Source: Asterochloris sp. CNOR1 (Eukaryota; Chlorophyta; Trebouxiophyceae; Trebouxiales; Trebouxiaceae). Taken from it: a stretch of DNA of 64,000 nucleotides. Both the position numbers and the translations under genes were made by a program. The stretch spans positions 2,356,001 to 2,420,000 of the forward strand of contig OZ017760.1 of NCBI GenBank assembly GCA_963969365.1, written 5' to 3'. Each line of letters begins with the position of its first letter. Position 1 is the stretch's first letter. Of the stretch, positions 52,701 to 63,297 are shown piece by piece. The notes under the pieces are model-generated. The model was not told the origin of the DNA, did not search any database, and saw only the letters and a list, made by a program, of their open reading frames with translations.

Positions 52701-55700
52701 ATGAATGGCTACAGCAGAGATGAAGACGAAGTTCAGGTACAGTGAGCTGCGCATCTCATGCTGCGTTTGCTGCCTGCAAACATGCATCTCATGTGCCACG
52801 ATCACAAGGTGCAATAACAGACAGCTTGTCATACACAATCGCAGGCAGTGGCGGGATCAGGCAGTGCACAACCTTACCTGCAAAGTGCATCCAAGACTTC
52901 TCCATGTGCCCCTGCCTGCAGGCTGAAAATAGTGGCCGGAATGCCCGAGGCCCCAGCCAGCGCAATGCCTTTGCTGACCGCACGAACTTGGGGCCAGACG
53001 CTGGAGCCTCGCGCCTGCTGTTCAGCAGCCTCAAGGGGGAGACTCATACACACAAGACAGGGTTCAAGCAGCTATTCAGGCGGCTGCGGACGCTGTACCG
53101 GCCTGACAGCTTGGACAGCCGGGACCAGTTCACGCTGAAGGGCCTGTCGGAGGCAGATGTGGTGGTCTTTGGCTGCCCAAAGCAGAAGTTTACCAATTCA
53201 GGTGCGCTGTGTGCGGCCACACAAGGTGCACCCCTACATCGGAACAGGGCGAGCACAAAGGAGCAGCATCAGCAGCAGGGACCATGATGCGCTGGAGCGC
53301 CCTCAGTACATTTGGTCTAAGGGACCTTGTGAGGCCTCTACTGTGGCCTTTGGGTGCCCTCGGCAACAGTCTGACACAGGCCGAGCTTCACAATGCCCAG
53401 AAGCCTCCAGCAAGAAGCAGGGGGAGACTTCATCTGTGCAAAATCCAAAGCACACACTCTAAGAGTGCATGTGACCCCTGCTGCGCTGTCCCTCCTGTCC
53501 TCCCACCACAAGAAAGCAGGGAGGCACAGCTGTTTAAGGGAGGGTGTGGCCCCTGCTGCAGAGTTTAGCCTGCTCAAGCAGTACATCATGGAGGGTGGCG
53601 CAGTGCTGGTCCTTCTGGCCGAGGGCGGGGAGGCGCGGACAGGCACCAACATCAACTTCCTGCTGGAGGAGTTTGGGATGATGGTCGACTCCAACTGCGT
53701 CATCGCGTGAGCGATGTGTTGCCTGTGGTGCAGCTTGCTGCCTGAGACCGTGTGTTGTACCTTAAGTGCTGGATCATGTCAGGTACTCAGGGACAGCAGC
53801 TCGCAAGACGCCGTCTTCAAAGCCAACACGCTGTCTGGCATCGTGCGGTGTACCATGGGGTGCTGGGTCGTACCAACTCCAATGTGTGATCAGGTACACA
53901 CTGGCAGACACTATGTCGAAGGTGTAGGCTGTGCCCAGCAAAAGGAGACTGGGGGGTGCTTCACTACAGGCAACGTCCTGGCCTGTTCACTGCGCGCTTG
54001 ACTGCAGCCACAGATGCTTATTATGTACAGAGCCTTGCCTGAGCTAGCAAGCTACCTGACTGTGCCCCTCGTTCTGCTGCACAGGCCCACATCCTGTAAG
54101 CTCTACCTTTCTTGCTGCAGGGCTTCACACCACAAGTACATGCACCCAAAGGAGGTTCTGGTCACCGATGGGCTGCTGAACAGGGAGATGGCTGCATCCC
54201 TGGCCAGCCAGAAAGAAAGCCAGCAGGAGGACCTGACTGTGCCACAGCAGCTGCAGCCACAGGGCAGGCAGCGCAGGTGAGGTATTGCTGCGTTTGTTGC
54301 CACTCTGGTCCTCTGGCGCTGCTTCTGTCACTAATGACTTTGCACAGCTAGTCTGTGTACATGCAAAGGTCAAGTTGCGCCGCAGAATGAGGTTGTGCTT
54401 GTTGCCAACTCCTGTCATACGCTCAGATGCTATCAGCAATGCAGATTATGGCAGAAGCACAGGGCACGCAGCGCAGATAAGGGTGGCCCATGGGTAGCCT
54501 TGATGGCTTGTTGCTATGCAGGCCTGCACTGTACTTTGCAAAACTGTTATGATCAGCATTGCGAAGGTCATGCAAGGCCACAGCTCAGGCTGGGAACCAA
54601 CAACATTATACATTCGACAAACACAGTCAGAAATGACGCCGGCTGCACCACCTGGCTCCCTGCGGGGCGTGCAGCCCTCTCTAAGGTGCCTGCAGCACAG
54701 CTGATCCTGCACCATCTCCCTCGATATGTCTTTGGTCCTCTCAGGCAGAGGCCATCTTGCTAAGCCCTGTCCAAAGCACGCCTCTGTGCTGGCCTTGCTC
54801 CGAACACAGAACTGTTCTACAGGCAGGAGGCCTTCGACGGAACAGGCGCCGCCTTTGTGTACCCTCGCGGCGCCACGCTGACAGTGCAGAGGCCGGCTAT
54901 TGCCATCCTGGGCAGCGGCAAGGTGGCCTTCCCCATGCACAAGGCACTGGGTGAGCAGGCATGTCCTGCCTCCAAGCGCCTGCTGATATCAAGAGTGGCA
55001 ATGCTTCCCTGGTGGCATGGCCAGCATGGCCAACTGCCTGTGTGAGGCAGCCCTCACCTCACACAGGGTGCTGATCTAGAGGTTTTATTGCTTTGAAAGG
55101 GGGTTGCAGACACAGCCAGGGGCAGGCAAGCTTGCCATTGTGGGCAGCGACACTGCAACAGCAATCTCTTTGAACAAACAGCAAAAATGTCCCCTGTGAA
55201 TGTAGTCAAGGGCAGGTTAATGGCCTCGGTGGGCTGGCACCCAGCTTGGCTTAGGGGCAAGTGCATGCAATACATCCTGCAGGAGCCCTTTGGACGCAGC
55301 CAGGGGCGGGCAAGCTGGCGGTGCTGGGCAGTGCGGAGATGTTTGACGATGCGTGGCTAGACCGTGAGGACAATGCGCGGGTCATGGACTGGGTCTTTCG
55401 CTGGCTGCGCAGAGTGCGTACAACTTGTCTCTGTAGCAGAGCATAACCTTTGCCAAGGAGAAAGGGCATCTGCTGTGCTTGCTGTATGTGAGATTGTGCC
55501 ATCAGGAACAACACGCTTCTGCCTTGTATTGCCTACGCGGCTTGGGGACTTTGTGCACTGCATTGCACCGCTGACATCGCTGCTTGCAGTTGCTGCACCC
55601 GCGCTTGCTCTGCGTGGGAGTGCGCAATTGCCATCACGCTTGTTGACAACCCCTGTAGCTGTAGCGCTTTACTGTGGTGCTTGAGCACCTTGTGCTTGGC

Positions 55701-58700
55701 AGCAGCCTGTCACGTCTTGGGCTCTCACGAAGTGCCTTGTGTATCTGCAGGGTCGCTGTGTCTCCATGCAGGTGCGCGGCGCATCTCTGTAAAACGACAG
55801 CCACTCCTGTTGTTCACTGGCCCATGTACACTGAGATGTTGTCTTCCCCATTGTTTGCAGTGCGGCAGCCTGGCCCTGGACACACACAATGCTGAGGAGC
55901 CACCTATGACACAGTATCAGCATTCTTCATCTGCACCCTTCCCAATCATATGCTGTGACCCGTAACACGGCTCCTGCAGGGCAGCAGGCTTTGCCTGGCC
56001 CTGGGTAGCTGTGGCATGCATCGTCTCCCTTGGGCAGGTCTGCAGCCCTGCTCCTGTTTCACTTACGTCCTGTACTTCATCAGAAATGCACTGTATGCAG
56101 GGCAGCAACCTGCCTCTGGACCTGTACGACGCTGAGGAGCCAGCCATCACTGAGCACCAGCATCTTCCGGACACTGAGGCGCTGGCAGAGGACTTTAAGG
56201 CCTGCCTGCAGGTTAGAGGCTGCCACCCTTCCGGCACACATACCGATTTTTGCATACACTCAAGGTCTGCCTGCAGGTTGCTTTCATCGCCCTTCTGCCT
56301 CATGCACCGTCACAGGCATGTGACACACCCAGACTGGACAGGCAGCGCTGCCCAAATACCCAGCAGGGACTGGCATCTTCCTGAGGGAAATGCAAAGGGC
56401 ATCGCTGCCTGCATTTCTGCACATCCCTGCTGGCAACGTGCACGCTGGTCTCAAAGCCTCCTGAGGGGAGTGCAACGCTGCCTGCTGCGCTTGTGCGCAT
56501 CCCTGCTGGCAGTATGACTTGACGGCAACGAGCTCCCCCGAGCTGAGTGTAACGCTGCGTGCTGCACTTTGTGTGCATCCCTGCTGACAACATGCGAGAT
56601 GGCGTTCAGGCTTCCTGAGGGGAGTGCAACGCTGCCTGCTGCACTTCTGCGCATCCTTGCTGGCAGGTTGACCTGACAGCAGCCAGCTAACCCTAAGGGA
56701 TTGCCGAACTGTCTCGTGTTTGCAGCCAGCATGGGTTCAAATGCATTGATTAATGTGCCGCCCTAATAGGCTGGGAGTCAGGGTGTCGGCTCCTGCGCGA
56801 CTATATTTGCCTGGACTGACAGCAGCGTTCCCCTTGGAGGGACTGAGTTGCCGTTGCAAGAGGGAGGCAACGGCTTGTAGCATTGCCGGCTGCGTTTGGC
56901 TTCTACTCTGCTGTATTGTGCTGGAGGTTGTGTAAATCTGCATGTTGTTCGTGCAGAAGAGAGGTCCAGACACCGTCTTTGACTGCGTCAGATCTGTGCT
57001 GCGCTGATTGTTTGGGACTCAGGGGGAGGCACCCTCCAGGAGGAGGTCCAAGCGCCCTGACATCAGCAATCCACACAGACCAAATGATTTGCTTACAGAA
57101 AGGGGGCAGACCTGATCTTGGGACCCTTCTGGCTGCATCCAGCTGATGGGTGCGCTCCGCAGAGATTTGCGCCAAACATTGTGGTGTCTCTGCAGGAGGG
57201 GGATGAGATGCCGCAGGACTGGAGGAGCCTCTTTGATACCAGCCTATACAGTATGGACACACGATTGGTGCCACAGGTGAGCAAGGATGCAGCTGAAGGT
57301 GGTGAGCAGAAAGGGCTGCACATCGTCACCTGCATAGCAAGGCCATGCACTGCCAGGCCAAGCTATGCAGTAGGGCCGCAATCGGTCCCACAGGTGTGCA
57401 CTGAATGTGATCGTATGCAGAACATGAACACAGTAGAAGAGAAAGCTGCGCCCCCATCTCGTAAATTAACAGCTCTCTGCGCTTGAGATGAAGGCAGTGG
57501 ATTTGCATACTGGAACTGTGCAGAAGCTGGTCTTCGCTTGCAGAGGCCTGCACTCGCACAAAGCTGCAGCGTGATGCTCACCCATACTGTGTTGCTGTTT
57601 CCAGCTGATTGCAGGTGCTGGACCTCTTGCAGCAAACTGGCTGAGAGAAATCCCATGATGTCATGCAGGAACCTGCCCAACAAACTGCAGACATGAAAGG
57701 TCCGCCCTAGAGCAGGCAGACGAGAAGCGTTCAGCGTGCAGATATGAAAGCTGAGCCAAAGCCCACTAAGCTCTGTGTGGGTGCTCACTGCAGGCAGTTG
57801 ACCTGTATGGCAAGCTGGGTGTGAAGAAACAGCCGTTGACCCTGATCCAGCCAGAATTTGAAGTGCCGCTACCCCCGCTGGAGCCGGCTGTGTTCCCTCC
57901 AGCACTGGTGGAGCTGCCGGTGCCGGCACTGGAACTTTTTGACCTGGAGGACCACTTTGCCTCAGACCATGTGAGTGATCTTCAGTTTTGCACCAGCTGG
58001 AAGATGCCGCAATGGTTATCCGCCGGAGGGGTGAGGTGCTGAGAAGGGGCGGAAATGGTGCACATGTGACATGGTGCAAAGCTGTCGCACCCTCCAGGCG
58101 GAGCTGAGATGGCGCCACCGTTTGCAGTGGCGAAGGGACCTGACTTGGAAAGAAAAGCATGTGCTCTGACATAGGCCTGCCCAAAATATGACAACGACCC
58201 GTAAAGGCTGAAGCTGAGTCTGATCGAGAGGGCCACTCCACCTCAGACCATGCATGCGCTTTCAGACAAGTCAGTTGTGTGGGAGCTGACAATCTGCAAT
58301 TGGATCAAGGCCACCACCAAGATCGTGTGCCAGGGCTGTACACACTTTGCCTGACAGGCAGCTCAGCCCGTGACTGGCACATGTCAGTGTATGCATCTCG
58401 GCTACCACTCAATTGCACTGATACTGACTGTGTGGCTTGCAGGCGCGCTTAGGCCACCTGACCAACAAGTGCATAGACGGCGGGGAGGGGGACCTTGAGT
58501 TCTTTGTGCAGGAGGCTTCCCACATTCTGGGGCTGGCAGCCCCAGGGCAGGACCCTCGCAGTGCCAAGGTCAGTTCTCACAACATAGTGTGCTCCTCATG
58601 GCAGCCTTTCAGGTAGCAATCGGCATGTGGCCTTGTTGACGGTGCTGAAGGCAAGCAGAAAGTGAGTGCCGGGCCGGGGGTTGCTGTTGGGGTGAAGAAA

Positions 58701-59461
58701 GTGCTGTGCTGATACTGGCTGGCAGGTTGTCATAGGACAGAACCTACCCAGCGGTAAGGTCAGAGCAAATGACAACACTGCCTGGGGTTCCTGTGTTTCT
58801 AGGTATGCTGGCAAAAGCACCAGGACAGGAGCCACTAAGAGCCCAGGTGAGCAGCAGGGAATCATGGTGGACCGGCCGACTCACACTAGGCGTAGCTGGC
58901 AAGGTAGCTGTCCTCAAGCACTTCCAGCCCAGTGCCTAGGTCAACAAGAACCTTGACGATGTTGTGGGCTGTTCCGATGCATTGATGACTTCAGCAGGGC
59001 ATAGCTGCCCTGAGGCCATGAAAGTGTTCGTGTTGATGCTGGCTCCGGCTGCCCTCTGTTAACCTGGCTGTGTGCCAACAGTGTGGCTTGTACGTGTAGA
59101 CTGCTGTGACCTCTATGCAATGCAGAGCTGGCATTGATGCCCAGAGGCAGCACTCAGAGGCCTCCACGTCATGTTCAGGGCCAGCCAGCTTTGTTCTAGA
59201 AAACTACCAAATGATGGTTCCAGGGGCCATTATCTGGCCACTCCGCGTTCTGGTGATCAGAAAACATGGTCAGCTGCTTGATTTACTGGTCCACTCCCAT
59301 CTGTGCAGAGCGTGCTGGCAGAGGTTCTCCGGCGTATTGTGCACTACAAGAGCGGTGCAGCAACTGGCAACACCATGTCAGGCTTTGAGCAGATGCAACC
59401 ACCAGCATCAGCCCATAGTATAGCTCATAGCTCGCGTCCCCCATCTGCACTGCTCAGCTGA
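52701..59461 (+). CDS. IFT52: Intraflagellar transport protein 52 (IFT52), eleven exons
   Basis: IFT52 is a core IFT-B subunit needed to assemble cilia and flagella. Exons 52701-52736, 52922-53201, 53562-53706, 54121-54276, 54823-54950, 55283-55413, 56101-56211, 57196-57276, 57794-57970, 58443-58568 and 59309-59461 total 1524 nt in frame, giving 507 aa (about 440-455 in known IFT52). Landmarks are LKGLSEADVVVFGCPKQKF, YIMEGGAVLVLLAEGGEA, NINFLLEEFGMMVDSN, YMHPKEVLVTDGLLNREM, GAAFVYPRGATLTVQRPA, GKLAVLGSAEMFDDAWLD, MPQDWRSLFDTSLYSMDT, IQPEFEVPLPPLEPAVFP, LELFDLEDHFASD and GDLEFFVQEASHILGL. The ATG at 52701 gives a 12-codon first exon (MNGYSRDEDEVQ) in phase with exon 2. It follows MCU closely on the same strand and converges on the UBX gene. 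Several introns hold decayed exon copies. Confidence 0.94.
53317..53383 (+). repeat. Decayed copy of IFT52 exon 2 end
   Basis: The exon end at 53138-53201 (AAGGGCCTGTCGGAGGC, GTGGTCTTTGGCTGCCC) recurs about 180 bp downstream in the intron (AAGGGACCTTGTGAGGCC, GTGGCCTTTGGGTGCCC). Translated it still reads KGPCEASTVAFGCPRQQ against KGLSEADVVVFGCPKQK. This is strong evidence of origin from the exon. Near 53866-53892 a similar relic of the exon 3 end is seen (GGTCGTACCAACTCC against GGTCGACTCCAACTGC). Confidence 0.8.
55109..55157 (+). repeat. Decayed copy of the start of IFT52 exon 6
   Basis: GACACAGCCAGGGGCAGGCA then AGCTTGCCATTGTGGGCAGC at 55109 matches GACGCAGCCAGGGGCGGGCA then AGCTGGCGGTGCTGGGCAGT in the exon at 55293, a step of 184 bp. 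The copy lies upstream of the acceptor used and would shift frame if spliced. Confidence 0.8.
55861..56012 (+). repeat. Three-step acceptor ladder before IFT52 exon 7
   Basis: Exon 7 begins at 56101 after TGCAG. TGCAG acceptors followed by homologous text also precede 55861 (TGCGGCAGCCTGGCCCTGGA, later GCTGAGGAGCCACC) and 55980 (GGCAGCAGGCTTTGCCTGGC). Steps are 119 and 121 bp. The first copy still reads LALDTHNAEEPPMTQYQH against LPLDLYDAEEPAITEHQH of the exon, so it was once full exon sequence. Confidence 0.82.
56259..56284 (+). repeat. Donor-side copy of IFT52 exon 7 end
   Basis: CAAGGTCTGCCTGCAGGTTG at 56261 repeats TAAGGCCTGCCTGCAGGTTA at the exon 7 donor (56196-56215), about 65 bp further into the intron, including the junction CTGCAG and GTT. 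With the acceptor-side ladder, exon 7 has relics on both sides. Confidence 0.65.
56390..56700 (+). repeat. ~75 bp minisatellite in an IFT52 intron, four units
   Basis: The word CGCTGCCTGC (once CGCTGCGTGC) occurs at 56403, 56476, 56553 and 56630, giving steps of 73, 77 and 77 bp. Each is followed by a TGCGCATCCCTGCTGGCA-type segment, and most are preceded by CCTGAGGGGAGTGCAA. The array sits in the ~1 kb intron between exons 7 and 8. Confidence 0.85.
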
Positions 59462-59719
59462 GCCACAGCCTTGGGCATGTGCCGTGCTTGCCTGCGACCG
59501 CCCTCCTGACAGCTTTGCAGCCACTTCGACCTGTCAATAGCATAACAGCCCCAGCAGCTTTCAAGTTTCTGGATGCCAAGAATCTGAACACGTCTGCATC
59601 AGTGAACATCGCCTTGTTGGCATGTGTACAAGCTTACAGTGAAACGTACGAGAGCAGTGACTCAAAAAGACAGGCATGCATTCAGGCAAATGGGGAATTA
59701 GACTGAGACCAGGGGAGGC

Positions 59720-62700
59720 TTATCCAGTCCACCTCATGACCAACAGGGCATTCAGAGCACCAGCTTCAGAAAGCGTCTGCTCCTTATTTCTGAGGGGTTC
59801 AGAGACTGCAGCACACACATGCATAGTTGTTCAGCTGAACACCATCTATGACATTGCACATGACAAGTCTCAGGATGTACTGACCCCAGGCTTGCTTCTT
59901 GAGAGATGCTTGTTGAGAGGTGCTCAACTCACCTGGAGGGCCATGCTGCAAAGTGAAGGGCTTGCCAGCTGCAGCCTCCTCCACCTGAAGGCAAGCATGC
60001 AGCATAGCTAACTTCTCTGACGCCCTATCCGACCACTCAGGCATACGCAGACTGCATGCTCTTGTCTTTCAAACTATCCTGAACCCAACAGACAGGCTGA
60101 CACTTGCTGCAGTGCAGCATGCAGCGCAGGCCATGAGCAATCTCAGTTGCTGCAGACACCACCCTCACTGGAGCAACCTGCCTGTTCAAATGTCTGCACA
60201 CCGTTTGACCATTGAAAAGTGAGCTGCACCTGCAGGCCCTGCTCTCTGTGCTGCTCTCTTGAAAAGCAATTGCACCCTGCAGGCCCCTGCTCTCACCGTG
60301 GCAATGCACAGGTCGTACAGCCTGGCCACTGCAGCGTCCTTCGGGAAGCGCCTGTTGAGCCTCTCGCCCGATGGCATACGGATGGCTGCAGGCAAAGTGA
60401 GCAGGGGTCAGCCTGTGGCCCAAAATGAGTTCATGCCCTTGACCATAGCTGCTTGCGTCCTCTGGAGCCGCACTTGAGGCCAGCAGGAGGGGCAAAGCTG
60501 TGCTGACTGCAGAGTGGTGCATCCTCCTTGGACGTTCTGACTGAAGATGCAGCTGCCTGCCATGACACCCCTTACATTGTTAGCAAAACACGGCTCACCT
60601 ATGCCACTGCCCCCATCTGCTGGCTCTGGTGGCAGCCTGGCCTCTGCTGCTGCCTTGGCTGCCTCTGCCTTGTCTGCAGCTGCATCCTGCACATAGCAAG
60701 TGGCGATGTTGAGGGATAACGCCAGAAAGCTCTGGCCACAGCTCCTCTGCTCCAGAGTGCACGCCAGCCACCCTACCACACCGTATTCCCCTCAAAACTA
60801 TGATGGTCACCTGTTGCCACAATGCTCCTGTGCTGGAGATTGAATACTTGCTGTGTGGCTTGCAGACTGTCATGCTGGGCCCGCCGTAGGGTATACAGCA
60901 AAGACAGCAGAGCAGACGACACTGATATATGCTCCAGTCTGCCCACAGGGAGGCCAAAGCACCCCGCCCAAACATGCCGCTGTACTTTTGAAGCTTTCAA
61001 GACAGCTTTCCTGTGCTGTCAGCTGAATGCAGCGGCAGCCGCAGCGTGCTCGGCACTCTGCTATGCTGCAGACCCCGTTGGGGTGCACTGTCAGCCGTCC
61101 CATGAGAGAATGCAGCAACACAATCCGAGCTTCCCTCTGTCCCGCTGGCTTTGGCCTGCTTGTCACACAGCATGCTCACCACTCCAGCAGAACCAATCTT
61201 TATGTCCCAAACTGCCAATCAGGGCTTGAGCATGCAGCAGCATGACAAAAAGCGCCCTCTGCCCTTGTACATTGTGCCTGACAACTGACTCCCCAGGCTC
61301 ACGAATAACACATAGCACGCGCCCCAGCCCACCTGGGTCCGAGCCGGGTATCTGCTCCGAGTGGTCTGAGATGACTCCCCCGCAACCTTTGTCGGGGCTG
61401 CCACTGACTTTGCCTCCACCGAGTTGGCTGCTCCAGACGTCCCTGCCAACGATGCTGATGCAGCAGCTGCAGCCCCGTTGGGGCCTGCCTGCCGCAGGGG
61501 GGAGGTTGCCGGCTGTGAGGGAAGCTGGCTGGTGGGTGGCAGCTGCTGGCCACCCTCTACCGACATTGCCAGCGCCATTGCCAGCTCCTCGTCTTCTGTC
61601 TGCACCATTAGGGCCGTGCAGAATGTGAATCACATACAGTTTCTCTGCCCTCTTCCACTACTTCTGCACCCCACAACCAGTGTGCCCTCTTCCATACAAT
61701 GCTATGCAGGCAGCCATTGCGTTGGGGGAGATAAGTACAGGCATTGGCAAGCCTCATTGCCGTGCTGCAGCAGCAGCCCATGTTAGGGCATCAACAAGAT
61801 TGCAAGGGTTCTGCTGGCTCCCCTCCTCTGCCCTGACAGCACAATGCATGTTGCCCCTGGGGCCCCTGGGAGCTCCCTTGGCGGCTGTGTGTCCGCTGGC
61901 TGTAAGCGCAAACTCCAACTCGTGCAGGGCCCAACTAAGGACAAGCACACATGATGACAGAATTTAAATAGACTGCTGCCCTGCCATGTCCTGACGCAGC
62001 CTGAATGCAGCTCACCTGTGGCAAGGGTGCCGGGGGCCTTGAAAAGCTTCCCTGCCGGCTTCGCGCCCGCTTGGCTGCATGCACGGCGGCTGCGGGGTCA
62101 TTGATGCCATGGTCCAAGAAGGGCACCAGCTCCTCCATCAGCCTGCAGTGTGTATGTGGTCAGTGCCAGCCTATGGATGATATTTGGGCCACCCAGTTCC
62201 CTCCTCCAGTGGACAACAGCGTCGACTGGCTTGACTTTAGGCGCAGCTATGTTGAGCTGGAGAGATGTAAAGCATTGCAGAGCGGTGCCAACCCTTCTCC
62301 ATGCACCCAGAGAGAGGGCGTGTAAGCGCTGAGCACAGTGGCAGAGACTTGGAGAGCTGCAGCCCGGGTTGTGGCTCAGGAGAAATATGCTGCGCCTGCA
62401 GACTTCAGCAGGAAGAGGCCTGGGGAAGATCAACACCCATGAATGGCTTCTTGAAGTACGCGTTGACTTGATCATGGCCATGGACCACTTTGGGCATCAG
62501 CTCAGCCAGCAGCCTGCAGCCAATCAACCTGTGAACATTGTCTCAAACTGAAGCACAGACAGTGCCTGCTTCTGTGCAGATGAGGCACACGCTGAGATGC
62601 GTACAGGTTGTGCAGTAGCCTAGTTGCTGCAGGTTTACACTAAGCTCTCCCCAAGCAGCATGGCAGGCCACTTTGAAATGGTGCTGGCAGCTGGGAGGTC

Positions 62701-63297
62701 ACACCTCAAGGGTTGGCACAGCGCACAAAGTGTGGCTGCATGCAGGCGGCCCCTCATCCTCAGTTGTAGGCACATCAGATGTTAGTGCCGCCCTCACATC
62801 CTGGACATCGAACATCAGACTACAAGCATCTGCTTGGCCATCAGCATGCGCGCCCGGGTCTGAAGGTGCCGCAGCTGATGCTGCCACCCTGCCCACCTCT
62901 TGGAGAGGTCAGTGAACCTACAGGAGTGCCTCAGCTTTCTATCCCTGCCCGGATAGAGAATCAACTGGAACATGGCTCCAAGCAGTGGCAGAGTCTTGAT
63001 CTAAGGCCTCCACCCAGGCCCTCCCCCAGAGCCCTGCAACCCCCTCACCTCTACAGTGTGACAACACCCAAAAGCTGCAAGCTGCCTTACTGCAGACGCC
63101 TGGCAAAACCCTTGTTGCAGGGGCCCACATCCCAGACTGCCTCCCTCCTCACCTCTCTGCACTGACATAGCCGTTGAGCTGCAGCTGCTTGGCGCCGGTG
63201 ATGGGGTCAATGACCAGCGTGCAGGGCACGTCCTCAAATCCAGTGATCTTGTAGAAATTCTTGAACATCAAGCCTACATCTGTGCCGTCGTACACCT
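59720..63297 (-). CDS. UAS-UBX domain protein (UBXN7/PUX7-like), 5' part not found
   Basis: Proteins of this type link ubiquitinated substrates to the Cdc48/p97 unfoldase. The first recognisable exon (about 63297-63155) is the second half of a UAS thioredoxin-like domain: VYDGTDVGLMFKNFYKITGF then VPCTLVIDPITGAKQLQLNG. Next are RLMEELVPFLDHGINDPAAA (about 62148-62010), a ubiquitin-interacting motif EDEELAMALAMSVEGG (about 61600), an Ala/Glu/Lys linker ADKAEAAKAAAEARLPPEP, and the UBX domain AIRMPSGERLNRRFPKDAAV then ARLYDLC (about 60395-60260). The UBX domain continues as AAAGKPFTLQHGPP, and the last exon (59808-59720) gives NKEQTLSEAGALNALLVMRW ending in TAA. The UBA and first half of UAS were not found to the right and may lie beyond base 64000. 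It converges on IFT52, with about 260 bp between stops. Confidence 0.85.
62478..62519 (-). repeat. Decayed copy of the start of a UAS-linked exon
   Basis: Read on the plus strand, CCATGGACCACTTTGGGCAT then CAGCTCAGCCAGCAGCCTGCAG at 62478-62519 aligns with 62107-62148 at 33 of 42 positions, including the CTGCAG acceptor. On the minus strand it reads RLLAELMPKVVHGHDQ against RLMEELVPFLDHGIND of the exon. The copy lies 371 bp upstream in transcription order. Confidence 0.78.

Noticed and set aside
53770-53892. Open segment VLRDSSSQDAVFKANTLSGI considered as an IFT52 exon
   Set aside because: Skipping it keeps IFT52 in phase and joins VIA directly to ASHHKYMHPKE as in known IFT52. Part of it resembles a relic of the exon 3 end.
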